From an uncultured Ruaniaceae bacterium (lineage in GTDB: Bacteria > Actinomycetota > Actinomycetes > Actinomycetales > Beutenbergiaceae), in the NCBI GenBank assembly GCA_947251855.1, contig CAMXUZ010000250.1:1-7619 (forward strand): a stretch of DNA of 7,619 nt, in the 5' to 3' direction. The stretch's first letter is position 1. Each line of letters begins with the position of its first letter. The notes under the pieces are model-generated. The model ran no database searches. It was not told the origin of the DNA and was given only the letters and a program-made list of their open reading frames with translations. Of the stretch, positions 1 to 6,277 are shown piece by piece. The translations under genes were made by a program, and so were the position numbers.

Positions 1-340
1 CGTGCGCCGTTACGTCACCGATGCGGGTGAGCAGCTCGAGCGCCTGCACCGGCTCACCCGTGCGGACTGCACGACCCGGAACAAACGCAAAGCCGCCCGC
101 CTCTCCCACGCCTACGACGACCTGGAACGGCGGATCGCGGAACTCGCCGAGGAGGAGGAGCTCAAGGCGATCCGCCCGGATCTCGACGGCAACGAGATCA
201 TGGAGATCCTCGACCTCACACCCGGCCGCGACGTCGGCGCCGCCTATAAGCACATGCTCGCGGTCCGGATGGAACAGGGGCCGCTGAACCGCGAGGAGGC
301 GATCGCGGAACTGCGGCGCTGGTGGGAGAGCCGGGGCTGA
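1..340 (+). CDS. CCA tRNA nucleotidyltransferase, C-terminal part (5' end outside window)
   Basis: This is the 3' end of a gene that begins before the window. The reading frame is already open at base 2, and the GTG there is probably an internal codon, not a start. The visible 112 residues resemble the C-terminal region of actinobacterial CCA-adding enzymes. They include TTRNKRKAARL near residue 24, a Glu-rich helix (AEEEELKAIRPDLDGNEIM) and the PGRDVGAAYKHMLAVRMEQGPL segment, and they end in ELRRWWESRG. The family adds or repairs the 3' CCA end of tRNAs in the cytoplasm. The catalytic nucleotidyltransferase head and most of any HD-type region lie outside, so catalytic residues cannot be checked. 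The TGA stop is 3 bp from the stop of the convergent transporter gene, leaving no room for an intergenic terminator. The family is recognised from memory of its conserved tail. The main uncertainty is the exact subfamily. Confidence 0.85.
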   Translation, partial: VRRYVTDAGEQLERLHRLTRADCTTRNKRKAARLSHAYDDLERRIAELAEEEELKAIRPDLDGNEIMEILDLTPGRDVGAAYKHMLAVRMEQGPLNREEAIAELRRWWESRG

Positions 341-343
341 GGC

Positions 344-1687
344 CTACGGACGTGCCTCGGTGAACGCCGTGCTCTTGCGCCAGAACCAGGCGGTCAGGAG
401 CAGATACCCCACGGTGAGCGCGAGGAACACCCGGGCCGACCAACCCGTATCCGGTAAAGCGATGGCGGCGAGGACGGCGGCAGCGCAGAACGCCGCGTTG
501 TACATCGTGTCGTACAACGTGAACGCCCGGCCCCGGTAGGCGTCGTCGGTGTCTCGCTGGACGATCGTGTCGACGGCGATCTTCACCCCTTGGACCGACA
601 ACCCAAGCAGGATCGCCGAGACCGCGACGACGGTGAGTTGGTAGGAACTCGCGATGAGGATCTGGGAGGCCGCACCGAGGCCGAGGCAGATGAGGATCCA
701 CCGCCACGGCGCGATCCACCGGTGGGCGATCGGGGTGAGTACGATCGCGAGTCCGTTGCCCGCGAAGGAGATCCCGGAGAGGAACCCGAACATCGCGAGC
801 CCTTGGCCCGGGAGGTCCGGATCCGTCAGGAGGTTGCGGGACATGAGCAGGAGCGCGATGAAGTTCAGGCCGTAAATGAACCGGTGGCTGGCCATCACCC
901 CGAGCCCGAGGGCAGGAGTTCGCCGCGCGAGGAGGTACCGGGCACCTTCGGCGATGTCTCCGGTGACTTTGCGGATCTGGGACCACGCTGCGGCCAGCCC
1001 GGTTGCCTCAGGTCGCTGCGGGCCGAGTTCGTCGGGCTCTAGGCGCAGGGCGACGGCGGCCGCCGCGGCGAACAACGCCGCCGCTGCGATGAGGGTCGCG
1101 GTGTCCTGGAACGCGCCCTCGGGGAAGAAGAGGCCGATGAGGAGCCCGAGGGCGGCTCCGAACACCGCCGACACTCCGCCGAGGGTCGGGGAGAGGGAAT
1201 TGGCGGTGAGCAGCCGTTCGTCGGGAACGACTTTGGGCAGACCCGCCGACAACGCGGCGAGGAGGAACCGGTTCACCGAGAGGGTGAGCAGGGCGAGTAC
1301 GTATACGCCGGTGGTGATCCCTTCGGTGGCCATGATGAAGGCGATGACGACGGTGAGGATCGTCCGGGCGAGGTTGCCATACAACAGCACTTGGCGCCGT
1401 CGCCACCGATCGAGGAACGGCCCGGCGAACGGTCCAACGATCGTGAACGGAAGCAGCAGGATCGCGAACGCGCCGGCAACCGCGCTCGCCGTTGCGAGGT
1501 TCTGCGGCGAGAAGAAGAACAGGGTCGCAAGCCCGATCTGGAACATCCCATCGCCGCACTGCGATACGAGCCGGACCGTGAACAGTTTCCGGAACCCCGC
1601 GAGGCGCACGAGTCCCCGCAGATCGGCGACGACGCCGGAGCCACCGGTTTCGCGGGGAGCGGCGGGTGGGATGGAGGGGTCTGACAT
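344..1687 (-). CDS. MFS-family transporter (putative drug/metabolite exporter)
   Basis: This encodes a 447-residue membrane protein with alternating hydrophobic stretches, consistent with the 12-helix major facilitator fold. Seen in the sequence: a polar N-terminus of about 30 residues, a first helix around residues 36-60, and a motif-A-like cytoplasmic loop GPFLDRWRRRQVLLYGN at about 89-105. A central polar loop at about 216-250 separates the two halves. A conserved-looking VQRDTDDAYRGRAFTLYD segment sits at about 377-394. The substrate cannot be deduced. I chose the ATG at 1687 (MSDPSIPP) because residues upstream in the open frame are not transporter-like. GGAAG lies just upstream, although only 3 nt from the ATG. 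An alternative ATG at 1714 (MIHPVKRKF) has no SD but lies just after a TAGTCT box, so a nearly leaderless start is possible. It is divergent from the PBP gene and convergent with the CCA-adding enzyme. Confidence 0.85.
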   Translation of the reverse strand: MSDPSIPPAAPRETGGSGVVADLRGLVRLAGFRKLFTVRLVSQCGDGMFQIGLATLFFFSPQNLATASAVAGAFAILLLPFTIVGPFAGPFLDRWRRRQVLLYGNLARTILTVVIAFIMATEGITTGVYVLALLTLSVNRFLLAALSAGLPKVVPDERLLTANSLSPTLGGVSAVFGAALGLLIGLFFPEGAFQDTATLIAAAALFAAAAAVALRLEPDELGPQRPEATGLAAAWSQIRKVTGDIAEGARYLLARRTPALGLGVMASHRFIYGLNFIALLLMSRNLLTDPDLPGQGLAMFGFLSGISFAGNGLAIVLTPIAHRWIAPWRWILICLGLGAASQILIASSYQLTVVAVSAILLGLSVQGVKIAVDTIVQRDTDDAYRGRAFTLYDTMYNAAFCAAAVLAAIALPDTGWSARVFLALTVGYLLLTAWFWRKSTAFTEARP

Positions 1688-1791
1688 GAACTTCCGCTTA
1701 ACTGGATGAATCATGACGAGACTAGCGCGTTGCCATCCCGGCGCCGCACCGCTCGCGGGCCGAAGGGAGCGCCCGAGGCCTTCCGGGGTGT

Positions 1792-1810
1792 GCGAGTGCG
1801 CCACACTCGC
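1792..1810. promoter_or_regulatory. Perfect 7-bp dyad in divergent intergenic region (possible operator)
   Basis: GCGAGTG (1792-1798) and CACTCGC (1804-1810) are perfect inverted repeats around a 5-nt spacer. Weaker complementarity continues outside as TTCCG/CGGAA with an internal loop. The site lies about 105 bp upstream of the MFS start and about 45 bp upstream of the predicted PBP -35 box. It could be a protein-binding site or a transcript hairpin. No regulator gene is adjacent in this window. Confidence 0.3.
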
Positions 1811-1828
1811 GGAAAGGGTTTTGTGAAA

Positions 1829-1853
1829 GAACGGTGCGATTTCGCGCACGTTC
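1829..1853. promoter_or_regulatory. Imperfect dyad abutting the PBP promoter
   Basis: GAACGGTGCG (1829-1838) and CGCACGTTC (1845-1853) are inverted repeats apart from one extra G. The dyad ends 2 bp before the predicted -35 box TTGAAA, a usual location for an activator or repressor site. Function is inferred from position only. Confidence 0.3.
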
Positions 1854-1855
1854 CA

Positions 1856-1883
1856 TTGAAATCACAGGTTGGGCAGCCATACT
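1856..1883 (+). promoter_or_regulatory. Predicted housekeeping promoter of the PBP gene
   Basis: TTGAAA (1856-1861, five of six bases matching TTGACA) is followed after 16 bp by CATACT (1878-1883, four of six matching TATAAT). Transcription would start near 1890, leaving a leader of roughly 38 nt before the GTG at 1928. It is the best sigma-70-type match seen in this intergenic region. Confidence 0.5.
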
Positions 1884-1915
1884 GAACACCGCGAATGCAT
1901 CTGGCCCCGCTCATT

Positions 1916-1921
1916 GGAAGG
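1916..1921 (+). promoter_or_regulatory. Ribosome binding site deciding the PBP start
   Basis: GGAAGG lies 6 nt upstream of the GTG at 1928. The earlier in-frame ATG at 1895 has no SD and would lie within a few bases of the predicted transcription start. The site therefore favours GTG 1928, giving an N-terminus of [10 protein letters not shown] (read as Met). Confidence 0.6.
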
Positions 1922-1927
1922 CTCATC

Positions 1928-4387
1928 GTGCCGAAGGATTCCCGATCTTCCCGGAGACCGTTTGACGAGATCGTCTCCGGGAAACGCGCGACGCCGCCCG
2001 CACGCGAATCTGTGAAGAATCGCGGCGCTAAGGAGGGTCAGAAGCGCGAGCCGGGGCCGCCGTCCACAACCGAGGGTTCGAAAGCCGCCGGCGGTCAACC
2101 TTCTGGGTATCGGGGGCGGCGCTACCAGGAGCCGAACCGCTTCTGGAACTATCCCCGGCCGAATAAGGGGCCGGTCGCACGCTGGCTGCCGAGTTGGCGC
2201 TTCCTCCTCGCCTCGATCCTAGGGATCGGGATCTTGGGGATCGGCGTCTTCATCGCCGCTTACCTGCTCATCGACGTACCCGAGCCCGAGGACGTCGCGA
2301 CAGCGGAGAGCACCACCGTCTACTACGCCGACGGGGAGACGGAGATGGGCCAATTCGCGGATATCCGACGCCATATTATCGACACGAGCGAACTTCCTGA
2401 CCACGTCGGGAATGCGATCGTCGCCTCCGAGGATCGCCGCTTCTACTCCAACGCCGGGGTGGACCCCGTCGGGATCCTCCGCGCATTCGTCAACAACATC
2501 ACGGGCGGAAAGCGGCAGGGGGGATCAACGATCACCCAGCAGTACGTGGAGCGGTACTACACCGGGGACAACCTCGGTTATCGAGGGAAGTTCAAGGAAG
2601 CCATCCTCGCCCTGAAGATCGACCGGCAGCAGTCCAAGGAACAGATCCTTGCCAACTACATGAACACGATCTATTTCGGCCGGGGAGCCAATGGGATCGA
2701 ACAGGCGGCCATCGAGTACTTCGACAAGCCGGCGGCCGAACTCACCGTCTCGGAGTCCGCGATGCTCGCCGGCATCATCCCGTCGCCGTCCAATTGGGAT
2801 CCCGCGGTCTCGCCGGAGTTCGCCGAACAGCGCTGGAACCGGACCCTTGATCTCATGGTCACCTCCGGGTTCCTCACCCAGGCGGAACGCGATGAGCAAG
2901 AGTTTCCTGAGGTGAAGGACCCGGGTCGGGAAGACACGTTCCAAGGTCCGCAGGGCTATCTGCTTCGAACCGTGAGCAGCGAACTCGTCAATCAGGCGGG
3001 CTTCGAAGAGGAGGACATCAAAACCGGCGGCTATCGGATCGTCACGACGATCGACCATCGCCTGCAGGAGGCGGCGATCGATGCCGCCGAGAGCCTCCCC
3101 GAGGATCGCTCCCCGAACCTGCGGGTCGGGTTGCTCTCCCTCGATAACGAGACGGGCGGAATTCGGGCGATGTACGGCGGGGAGGACTATCTGGAGAACA
3201 GTGTCAACGCCGCCACCCAAGCAATCGCGCAGGGGGGATCCACGTTCAAGGTCTTCACGCTCGCGGCCGCGCTGGAGTCCGGCGTGGACCTCGGGGAGAC
3301 GTTCCCCTCCTACTCGCCCATGGACATCAATGGGTGGCAGGTGCAGAACTACGACCGCAGCAATCGTGGCCGGATCAACCTCCTGACCGCGACGCAGCAT
3401 TCGGTCAACACCACGTACGCGCTCCTCAACTCCGAGATCGGTTCCGATAAGACGAAGGAGATGGCGATCCGGTTGGGCCTGCCCGAGGACACCAAGGGGC
3501 TTGAGGATGACCCTGCGAACGTTCTCGGGTCGGCCTCGCCCCACGTGATCGATACCGCCCACGCGTTCTCCACGATCGCCAACGGTGGAAACCGGACCAC
3601 TCCGCACATCGTTGACTTTGTGGAAACACCCGACGGGGCGAAGTCCTACACCGGGCCGACAACCTCGGAAGAGGTGCTTGAGCCGCAAGTGGCCGCGGAC
3701 GTCACCTACGCGATGACTCAGGTGGTGCAAGGCGGTACCGGGAATACCGCGAACGCTCTGGGCCGGCCCGTCGCGGGTAAGACCGGTTCCTCGAGTTGGT
3801 ACAAGTCTGCGTGGTTCGCCGGTTTCGTGCCCCAGCTCACCACCGCGGTCGCGCTTTTCCAGCCGAGCGAGGACGGCAAGAACGAGGAGACCCTCAGCCC
3901 GATCGGTGGGGTGGAACCCGTGGCGGGCGGCACGTGGCCGACGACGGTATGGACCCAGTTCATGCTCGAAGCGGTGAAGGACCTGCCCGTAGAGGAGTTC
4001 CCCGCCCACTCGACCATCACCGCGCCCAGACCGACCTACACCCCGGCTCCGACCCAAAGGCCCACCGAAGAGGAATCTGAGGAGCCGGAGGAGGAGGAAC
4101 CGAGCGAAGAGCCGAGTGAAGAGCCGTCGGAGGAGCCGAGCGAAGAGCCGACGGAGGAGCCAACCGACGACCCCGACGAATCCGAGGAGCCAGAGGAGCC
4201 GAGCGAACCTGGCGACTCCGACGAGAGCGGCGGCTCCTCGTCGTCTAACCCATCGGGACCACCCGAATCGACGGGACCGCCTGAGCAGAGGCCCGGAAAT
4301 TCCCGCGGCAGGTTAGGTCGGTCACAAGGATCTGCGCCACCGGACCGCGTGCGGTACCCTTGGCTAGTCCCTCATGGGACGCATTGA
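1928..4387 (+). CDS. Bifunctional class A penicillin-binding protein (transglycosylase/transpeptidase)
   Basis: From the GTG start this is 819 residues. A basic, Pro-rich cytoplasmic N-terminus of about 90 residues contains the actinobacterial [20 protein letters not shown] stretch. One membrane anchor follows at about 91-115. The GT51 glycosyltransferase domain shows [16 protein letters not shown] at about 166-180 (putative catalytic Glu 168), [12 protein letters not shown] at about 198-209, and [22 protein letters not shown]. The penicillin-binding transpeptidase domain shows STFK at 438-441 (nucleophile Ser 438), SVN at 492-494 and KTGS at 618-621. All catalytic motifs are therefore present. 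The family polymerises lipid II glycan strands and cross-links peptides outside the membrane. There is no PASTA domain. The tail from about residue 700 is Pro/Thr/Glu/Ser-rich, with SEEP repeats. The last 25 or so residues change composition and overlap the likely rpsF promoter. The ATG at 1895 is an alternative start. The ponA-like identity is clear, but the exact paralogue is not. Confidence 0.95.
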   Translation: MPKDSRSSRRPFDEIVSGKRATPPARESVKNRGAKEGQKREPGPPSTTEGSKAAGGQPSGYRGRRYQEPNRFWNYPRPNKGPVARWLPSWRFLLASILGIGILGIGVFIAAYLLIDVPEPEDVATAESTTVYYADGETEMGQFADIRRHIIDTSELPDHVGNAIVASEDRRFYSNAGVDPVGILRAFVNNITGGKRQGGSTITQQYVERYYTGDNLGYRGKFKEAILALKIDRQQSKEQILANYMNTIYFGRGANGIEQAAIEYFDKPAAELTVSESAMLAGIIPSPSNWDPAVSPEFAEQRWNRTLDLMVTSGFLTQAERDEQEFPEVKDPGREDTFQGPQGYLLRTVSSELVNQAGFEEEDIKTGGYRIVTTIDHRLQEAAIDAAESLPEDRSPNLRVGLLSLDNETGGIRAMYGGEDYLENSVNAATQAIAQGGSTFKVFTLAAALESGVDLGETFPSYSPMDINGWQVQNYDRSNRGRINLLTATQHSVNTTYALLNSEIGSDKTKEMAIRLGLPEDTKGLEDDPANVLGSASPHVIDTAHAFSTIANGGNRTTPHIVDFVETPDGAKSYTGPTTSEEVLEPQVAADVTYAMTQVVQGGTGNTANALGRPVAGKTGSSSWYKSAWFAGFVPQLTTAVALFQPSEDGKNEETLSPIGGVEPVAGGTWPTTVWTQFMLEAVKDLPVEEFPAHSTITAPRPTYTPAPTQRPTEEESEEPEEEEPSEEPSEEPSEEPSEEPTEEPTDDPDESEEPEEPSEPGDSDESGGSSSSNPSGPPESTGPPEQRPGNSRGRLGRSQGSAPPDRVRYPWLVPHGTH
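1948..1983 (+). repeat. Perfect 11-bp inverted repeat within the first PBP codons
   Basis: TTCCCGGAGAC (1948-1958) and GTCTCCGGGAA (1973-1983) are perfect inverted repeats around a 14-nt loop. They span about codons 7-19 of the PBP when started at GTG 1928. There is no T-tract after the stem, so it is not a standard intrinsic terminator. A GC-rich stem this close to the start codon may slow initiation or mark a leader if translation really begins further downstream. Confidence 0.6.
4103..4162 (+). repeat. 12-bp tandem repeat encoding SEEP units in the PBP tail
   Basis: Five consecutive 12-bp units encode SEEP four times and then TEEP. Further degenerate Glu/Pro units lie on both sides (EEPEEEEP before, [11 protein letters not shown] after). 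The region gives a strongly acidic, probably disordered extracytoplasmic tail. Codons vary between units, so the repeat is old or under protein-level selection rather than a fresh duplication. Confidence 0.8.
4332..4360 (+). promoter_or_regulatory. Candidate promoter of the rpsF-ssb-rpsR-rplI operon
   Basis: TACCCT (4355-4360) matches the TAnnnT actinobacterial -10 pattern. A weak -35, CTGCGC (4332-4337), lies 17 bp upstream. Transcription would begin near 4367, inside the last PBP codons, giving a leader of about 77 nt that contains the regulatory fold at 4389-4432. The -35 match is poor, so the assignment rests mainly on position. Confidence 0.35.
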
Positions 4388-4388
4388 C

Positions 4389-4434
4389 CCTCCTGTCACG
4401 GAAAGGCCGTGACCGAATGAGTCCGAAGGAGGTG
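4389..4434 (+). promoter_or_regulatory. rpsF leader RNA, candidate S6:S18-binding autoregulatory element with sequestered SD
   Basis: CCTCCT (4389-4394) is perfectly complementary to AGGAGG (4427-4432), the core of the rpsF Shine-Dalgarno AAGGAGGTG (4426-4434). Immediately after CCTCCT comes a perfect hairpin, GTCACGG (4395-4401) and CCGTGAC (4407-4413) with loop AAAGG. The 13 nt left between hairpin and SD (4414-4426) form a bulge containing CCG at 4423-4425. Known S6:S18 leader motifs upstream of rpsF combine an SD-sequestering stem with a CCG-containing bulge that mimics the 16S rRNA site. When surplus S6:S18 binds, translation of the operon is shut down. Motif identity here is by architecture only. 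The SD lies 9 nt upstream of the rpsF ATG. Confidence 0.6.
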
Positions 4435-4443
4435 GGTTTACAC

Positions 4444-4731
4444 ATGCGTAAATATGAACTCATGGTCATCTTCGACCCCGAGATCGACGAGCGCGCAGTG
4501 GCCCCCGCAATGGATAAGTTCCTTACCGTCGTGAAAGAAGGAAAAGGAACCGTCGACAGCGTCGACGTGTGGGGATCGCGCCGTTTGGCTTACGAGATCA
4601 ACAAGCGCACCGAAGGGGTGTACGTCGTCGCTGAGATGACGGCGAGCCCCGACCAGGCACAGGAAGTCGATCGCCAGCTCGGCCTCGCTGAATCTGTGCT
4701 GCGCACCAAACTCATCCGCAAAGACGCGTAA
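4444..4731 (+). CDS. rpsF: 30S ribosomal protein S6
   Basis: This encodes a 95-residue protein opening with [16 protein letters not shown], the typical S6 beginning. It continues with [26 protein letters not shown], the conserved central segment, and ends TKLIRKDA. S6 forms a heterodimer with S18 on the platform of the small subunit, where it binds 16S rRNA. The ATG at 4444 is chosen over an upstream in-frame ATG at 4360, because AAGGAGGTG lies 9 nt before it and the S6 family begins here. It is the first gene of a four-gene operon, and ssb follows after 27 bp. It is probably autoregulated through the folded leader. Length is normal for actinobacterial S6. Confidence 0.98.
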   Translation: MRKYELMVIFDPEIDERAVAPAMDKFLTVVKEGKGTVDSVDVWGSRRLAYEINKRTEGVYVVAEMTASPDQAQEVDRQLGLAESVLRTKLIRKDA

Positions 4732-4758
4732 GCGTCGCCCGACCAGTTTTGGAGTGAC

Positions 4759-5313
4759 ATGGCAGGCGAAACAATCATTACAGTCGTTGGGAACCTCACC
4801 GCGGATCCCGAACTTCGGTTCACGCCGGCCGGTGCCGCAGTAGCGAACTTCACGGTCGCTTCTACTCCGCGGAACTTCGACCGCCAGACCAACGAGTGGC
4901 GGGATGGGGAAACTCTCTTCCTGCGCTGCTCGATCTGGCGCGACGCTGCCGAGAACGTTGCCGAATCCCTCACCAAGGGGATGCGAGTCATCGTTCAGGG
5001 CAGGCTCGTGCAGCGGTCGTTCGAAACCCGCGAGGGCGAACGCCGCACCGTAGTGGAGCTCCAGGTTGATGAGATTGGCCCGTCCATGCGGTACGCCACC
5101 GCACAGGTCACCCGCGCCAGCCGTGGCGGTGGGAACTTCGGTGGCGGAGGCGGAAACTTTGGAGGTGGCGGCGGCAACTTCGGTGGCGGCGGCGACGTCC
5201 AAGGTGGTGGCGGATTCGATGGGGGGTCCTACGGAGGCGGCCAGCCCGGCTCCGATAGTGACGACCCGTGGGGTAGCGGTGGCCAAAGCTTTGGCTCCAA
5301 TCCCCCGTTCTAA
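4759..5313 (+). CDS. ssb: Single-stranded DNA-binding protein
   Basis: This encodes 184 residues. The OB-fold domain spans about 1-110, opening [22 protein letters not shown] and including [33 protein letters not shown] coats single-stranded DNA during replication, repair and recombination. A linker from about 122 is Gly/Asn/Phe-rich with three GGGNFGG-type units. The family normally ends in an acidic tip such as DDEPPF, which binds partner proteins. Here the end is [10 protein letters not shown]: the PPF is kept but the adjacent acidic residues are missing, and the nearest acidic cluster (DSDD) is about 14 residues upstream. The SD is GGAGTG, with GGAG at 4751-4754, 4 nt before the ATG. The gene sits between rpsF and rpsR, the common bacterial arrangement, and is probably co-transcribed with them. 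Confidence 0.97.
   Translation: MAGETIITVVGNLTADPELRFTPAGAAVANFTVASTPRNFDRQTNEWRDGETLFLRCSIWRDAAENVAESLTKGMRVIVQGRLVQRSFETREGERRTVVELQVDEIGPSMRYATAQVTRASRGGGNFGGGGGNFGGGGGNFGGGGDVQGGGGFDGGSYGGGQPGSDSDDPWGSGGQSFGSNPPF
5125..5187 (+). repeat. Three 21-bp tandem units in the ssb linker
   Basis: Units 5125-5145, 5146-5166 and 5167-5187 each encode seven residues of a Gly-rich pattern with a central Asn-Phe. The units differ mainly at third codon positions. Gly-rich disordered linkers are usual in actinobacterial SSBs. The regular Asn-Phe spacing suggests expansion by duplication. Confidence 0.75.
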
Positions 5314-5320
5314 GTAACAG

Positions 5321-5367
5321 CCTCCTCGCGCGGCGGCACTGAGCAGCGCGCGAGTTCGATCAAGGAG
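5321..5367 (+). promoter_or_regulatory. Hairpin and possible SD-pairing element upstream of rpsR
   Basis: CTCGCGCG (5325-5332) and CGCGCGAG (5347-5354) form a perfect 8-bp stem with a 14-nt loop in the 60-bp ssb-rpsR gap. CTCCT (5322-5326) is also complementary to AGGAG (5363-5367) of the rpsR SD. The two pairings share two bases, so they are partly exclusive. The layout echoes the rpsF leader but the 3' bulge lacks a CCG. It may modulate rpsR translation or processing. There is no T-tract, so it is not a standard terminator. Confidence 0.4.
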
Positions 5368-5373
5368 AAGGAT

Positions 5374-5616
5374 ATGGCGAAGGGAAGCTCCCGTAAGCCA
5401 ATCGTCAAGAAGGTCAAGCCGGTAAAGCGGACTGCCTTCGAAGGCGAGATTGACTACAAGGAAACTGCGGTTCTGCGCAAGTTCATTTCTGACCGCGGCA
5501 AGATCCGTGCCCGCCGGGTCACCGGCGTCACCGTTCAGGAACAGCGCAAGATCGCCCGCGCAATCAAGAACGCTCGCGAGATGGCGCTCCTGCCGTACTC
5601 GAGCTCGAACCGGTAA
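5374..5616 (+). CDS. rpsR: 30S ribosomal protein S18 (cysteine-free form)
   Basis: This encodes an 80-residue protein. A basic N-terminus is followed by the conserved core [51 protein letters not shown]18 pairs with S6 on the 30S platform. The protein contains no cysteine at all. Where zinc-binding S18 proteins have a CxxC pair before IDYK and a Cys/His pair after RRVTG, this one reads TAFEGE and VTVQEQ, so it is a zinc-independent (C-minus) form. AAGGAG (5362-5367) lies 6 nt upstream of the ATG. rplI follows with an 11-bp gap. From memory, C-minus S18 in this operon occurs in several Micrococcales, so it may be lineage-typical. Confidence 0.98.
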   Translation: MAKGSSRKPIVKKVKPVKRTAFEGEIDYKETAVLRKFISDRGKIRARRVTGVTVQEQRKIARAIKNAREMALLPYSSSNR

Positions 5617-5627
5617 GGGGGAGGATC

Positions 5628-6083
5628 ATGGCAAGCAAACTTATCCTTACCCACGAAGTCACCGGGCTCGGCGCAGCCGGCGAAGTCGTCGAGGTCAAGG
5701 ACGGCTACGCGCGTAACTACCTGCTTCCCCGGGGCCTTGCTACCCCGTGGACCAAGGGTGCGCAGCGCCAGATCGACCAGATGACCGCTGCTCGGCGCAA
5801 GCGTGAGATCGCAACGATTGAAGACGCGCACGCCGTACGCGACCAACTCGCGAACCTCACCGCCGTTGTTGCGGTGCGTTCCAGTGACGCGGGCCGGCTC
5901 TTCGGTGCGGTCAAGACCTCAGACATCGCCGAGGCCGTTGTGGCCGCCGGTGGTCCCCAGCTCGACCGCCGCAAGATCGAGGTCGGTAACACGATCAAGT
6001 CGCTCGGCGAGCACAAGGTCTCGGTGCGTCTGCACGAGAACGTCTCCGCGACGTTCAACGTTGAGGTAGTTCCCGCGAAGTAG
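5628..6083 (+). CDS. rplI: 50S ribosomal protein L9
   Basis: This encodes 151 residues, close to the usual L9 length. The N-terminal RNA-binding domain reads MASKLILTHEVTGLGAAGEVVEVKDGYARNYLLPRGLATP, with the family signature around the GYARNYLLPRG segment. A connecting helix (about 45-75, QRQIDQMTAARRKREIATIEDA) leads to a C-terminal domain that includes RLFGAVKTSDIAEAV and HENVSATFNVEVV. L9 binds 23S rRNA near the base of the L1 stalk. GGAGG (5620-5624) lies only 3 nt before the ATG within a G-rich run, a tight but plausible spacing. It is the last gene of the operon, and a strong terminator begins 20 bp after the stop. Confidence 0.98.
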   Translation: MASKLILTHEVTGLGAAGEVVEVKDGYARNYLLPRGLATPWTKGAQRQIDQMTAARRKREIATIEDAHAVRDQLANLTAVVAVRSSDAGRLFGAVKTSDIAEAVVAAGGPQLDRRKIEVGNTIKSLGEHKVSVRLHENVSATFNVEVVPAK

Positions 6084-6102
6084 TTTTCTGGTTCTACCGC
6101 AC

Positions 6103-6128
6103 AAAGCCCGGCTTCGGCCGGGCTTTTT
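6103..6128 (+). terminator. Intrinsic terminator of the rpsF-ssb-rpsR-rplI operon
   Basis: AAAGCCCGGC (6103-6112) and GCCGGGCTTT (6117-6126) are perfectly complementary around a TTCG tetraloop. The T run spans 6124-6128. It lies 20 bp after the rplI stop and is a textbook Rho-independent terminator. The A-rich left side makes weak function for transcripts from the opposite strand possible. Confidence 0.93.
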
Positions 6129-6277
6129 CATGCCACGAAGGCAGCACCCCCCGCCGCTGTGTCGCCGCCGCACCGGTCAGGGCTCGCCCGACTTCCTACG
6201 CTCACCCTGCGCACTCGAACCGGACGTGGCCCGCCCGAACCGCGCCCACCCCGGCCGAAAAGTGCCGTCCCCAGCCA

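Noticed and set aside
340..344. Three-base gap between convergent stops as a sign of gene fusion or damage
   Set aside because: Both proteins end with normal-looking termini for their families. Tight tail-to-tail packing is common in compact genomes.
216..986. Minus-strand frame of 256 codons overlapping the CCA-adding enzyme and the MFS gene
   Set aside because: It is Arg/Pro/His-rich low-complexity translation in a different frame from the real transporter gene on the same strand, a typical shadow.
1895..1927. ATG at 1895 as the start of the PBP
   Set aside because: There is no SD, and it lies within a few bases of the predicted transcription start. GTG 1928 has GGAAGG at ideal spacing. 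A leaderless start at 1895 is not fully excluded.
2030..2037. Perfect-looking Shine-Dalgarno AAGGAGGG inside the PBP 5' coding region
   Set aside because: No ATG, GTG or TTG follows at a usable distance in any frame, so it does not mark an alternative start. It encodes Lys-Glu-Gly in frame.
2525..4057. 510-codon open frame on the minus strand antisense to the PBP gene
   Set aside because: It mirrors a verified coding gene in a GC-rich genome, where antisense frames stay open by codon bias. It has no SD, no recognisable domains and an Arg/Gly/Val-rich composition.
5146..5230. Gly-codon repeats in ssb considered as a CRISPR-like or mobile repeat
   Set aside because: The repeats are in frame, encode a Gly/Asn/Phe linker and differ at third codon positions, so they are ordinary coding repeats.
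4438..5286. Minus-strand frame of 282 codons across rpsF and ssb
   Set aside because: It lies antisense to two certain genes. Its Ala/Thr/Val repeats are the complement of the SSB Gly-rich linker.
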